Shown here in pieces: positions 5,735 to 6,143 of a DNA stretch of 6,143 nucleotides. The stretch spans positions 1-6,143 of the forward strand of contig SLRF01000009.1 in assembly GCA_007131065.1 (NCBI GenBank), written 5' to 3'. How positions within the stretch are numbered: position 1 is the first letter of the stretch; every line of letters starts with the position of its first letter. Made by a program: the position numbers and the translations under genes. Source of the DNA: Candidatus Saccharimonadota bacterium (GTDB lineage: Bacteria; Patescibacteriota; Saccharimonadia; QS-5-54-17). The notes beneath the pieces were generated by a model. That model searched no databases, had not been told where the DNA came from, and saw only the letters and a list, made by a program, of their open reading frames with translations.

Positions 5735-6143
5735 ATGCAGTGGCGACCTAGACTACTCATCACTATAGTTCTCGCCAACACCTTACCACTAACTCTGTTT
5801 ATCATCCTGATGACTCAGACACATCAAGCACTATGGATATCTATAGTCGGAACATTACTACTCGCCACTATTCTTTCCTGGGCGCTATATTATAATTTCT
5901 CCCGTCCGATACAGAATATATCCGACGAGATAGAGGACATGGTGGACGGAAACTTCCAAAGAACCATTAAATTCGAGAAGATGCCACAGCCATTCCGCCT
6001 CATCGGAGATTCGCTTAAAGTCATATCGAACAAACTACAAGAATTTACCTCTCGCACCCAGGCAGAGACGGAAGTGATTTCGGCAGAAGCCAACAGACTT
6101 CGTATGATACTCAACTCGATAAACGATGGTGTGCTAGCGCTGG
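5735..6143 (+). CDS. Sensor protein, probable histidine kinase, 5' part (TM-TM-HAMP-PAS start)
   Basis: Read from the ATG at 5735, 136 residues are open to the window edge with no stop, so the gene continues beyond it. Order: TM1 (about 7-26), a loop of only about 7 residues (TQTHQAL), TM2 (about 33-53), then a HAMP domain (about 54-105) beginning SRPIQNISDEIEDMVDGNFQ, a helical linker (SRTQAETEVISAEANRL), and RMILNSINDGVLAL (124-136), the typical opening of a PAS domain. The catalytic part is not visible. A histidine kinase is the likeliest; a diguanylate cyclase or other HAMP-PAS signalling output is possible. The near absence of an extracytoplasmic domain resembles intramembrane-sensing kinases, which usually detect a partner protein or membrane stress. 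The start lies 2 bases after the DUF3048 stop with no Shine-Dalgarno, so translation is probably coupled. Confidence 0.85.
   Translation, partial: MQWRPRLLITIVLANTLPLTLFIILMTQTHQALWISIVGTLLLATILSWALYYNFSRPIQNISDEIEDMVDGNFQRTIKFEKMPQPFRLIGDSLKVISNKLQEFTSRTQAETEVISAEANRLRMILNSINDGVLAL

Noticed and set aside
1..6143. Alternative genetic code (UGA as Gly)
   Set aside because: All genes read through without internal TGA, and TGA ends the TagA-like gene (1582-1584) and the DUF3048 gene (5730-5732) at family-appropriate lengths.

Overview
All genes in this window lie on the + strand and are tightly packed, with gaps of 2 to 72 bases and several overlaps. The gene content and sequence style point to a Patescibacteria/CPR bacterium, most likely Candidatus Saccharibacteria (TM7). 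The reasons are: a zinc-ribbon/one-TM/DUF4367-type protein, a DUF3048 protein directly followed by a two-TM HAMP kinase, a CPR-style WecG/TagA protein, and a glutamyl-tRNA synthetase with TGLQHPGG at its HIGH signature. TGA acts as a normal stop (ends of the TagA-like and DUF3048 genes), which argues against the UGA-glycine code of Gracilibacteria/Absconditabacteria. The taxonomic call is inference from protein style; there is no marker rRNA here.

Left part (1-2672): an operon-like run of three overlapping genes. The 3' end of a GT4 glycosyltransferase overlaps a WecG/TagA/CpsF-family glycosyltransferase. That gene overlaps (ATGA) a membrane protein with an N-terminal zinc ribbon, a long Pro/Gln-rich linker, one TM helix and an exported DUF4367-like domain. 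The first two would build a surface glycan; the third may be an envelope-facing protein co-expressed with them.

Middle (2745-4659): a 152-residue protein I do not recognise, then gltX, which charges tRNA-Glu.

Right part (4689-6143): a membrane-anchored, exported DUF3048 (YerB-like) protein. Two bases later comes the start of a sensor protein with two TM helices, almost no extracytoplasmic loop, HAMP and the beginning of a PAS-like domain. It runs off the window and is probably a histidine kinase.

The most interesting signals are about expression. gltX and the DUF3048 gene each have a TANNNT -10-like hexamer exactly 7 bases before the ATG (TAAACT and TATACT), as expected of leaderless mRNAs. 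No start in the window has a normally spaced Shine-Dalgarno. I saw no RNA genes, CRISPR, insertion sequences or convincing rho-independent terminators, and no gene-free stretch exceeds 72 bases.
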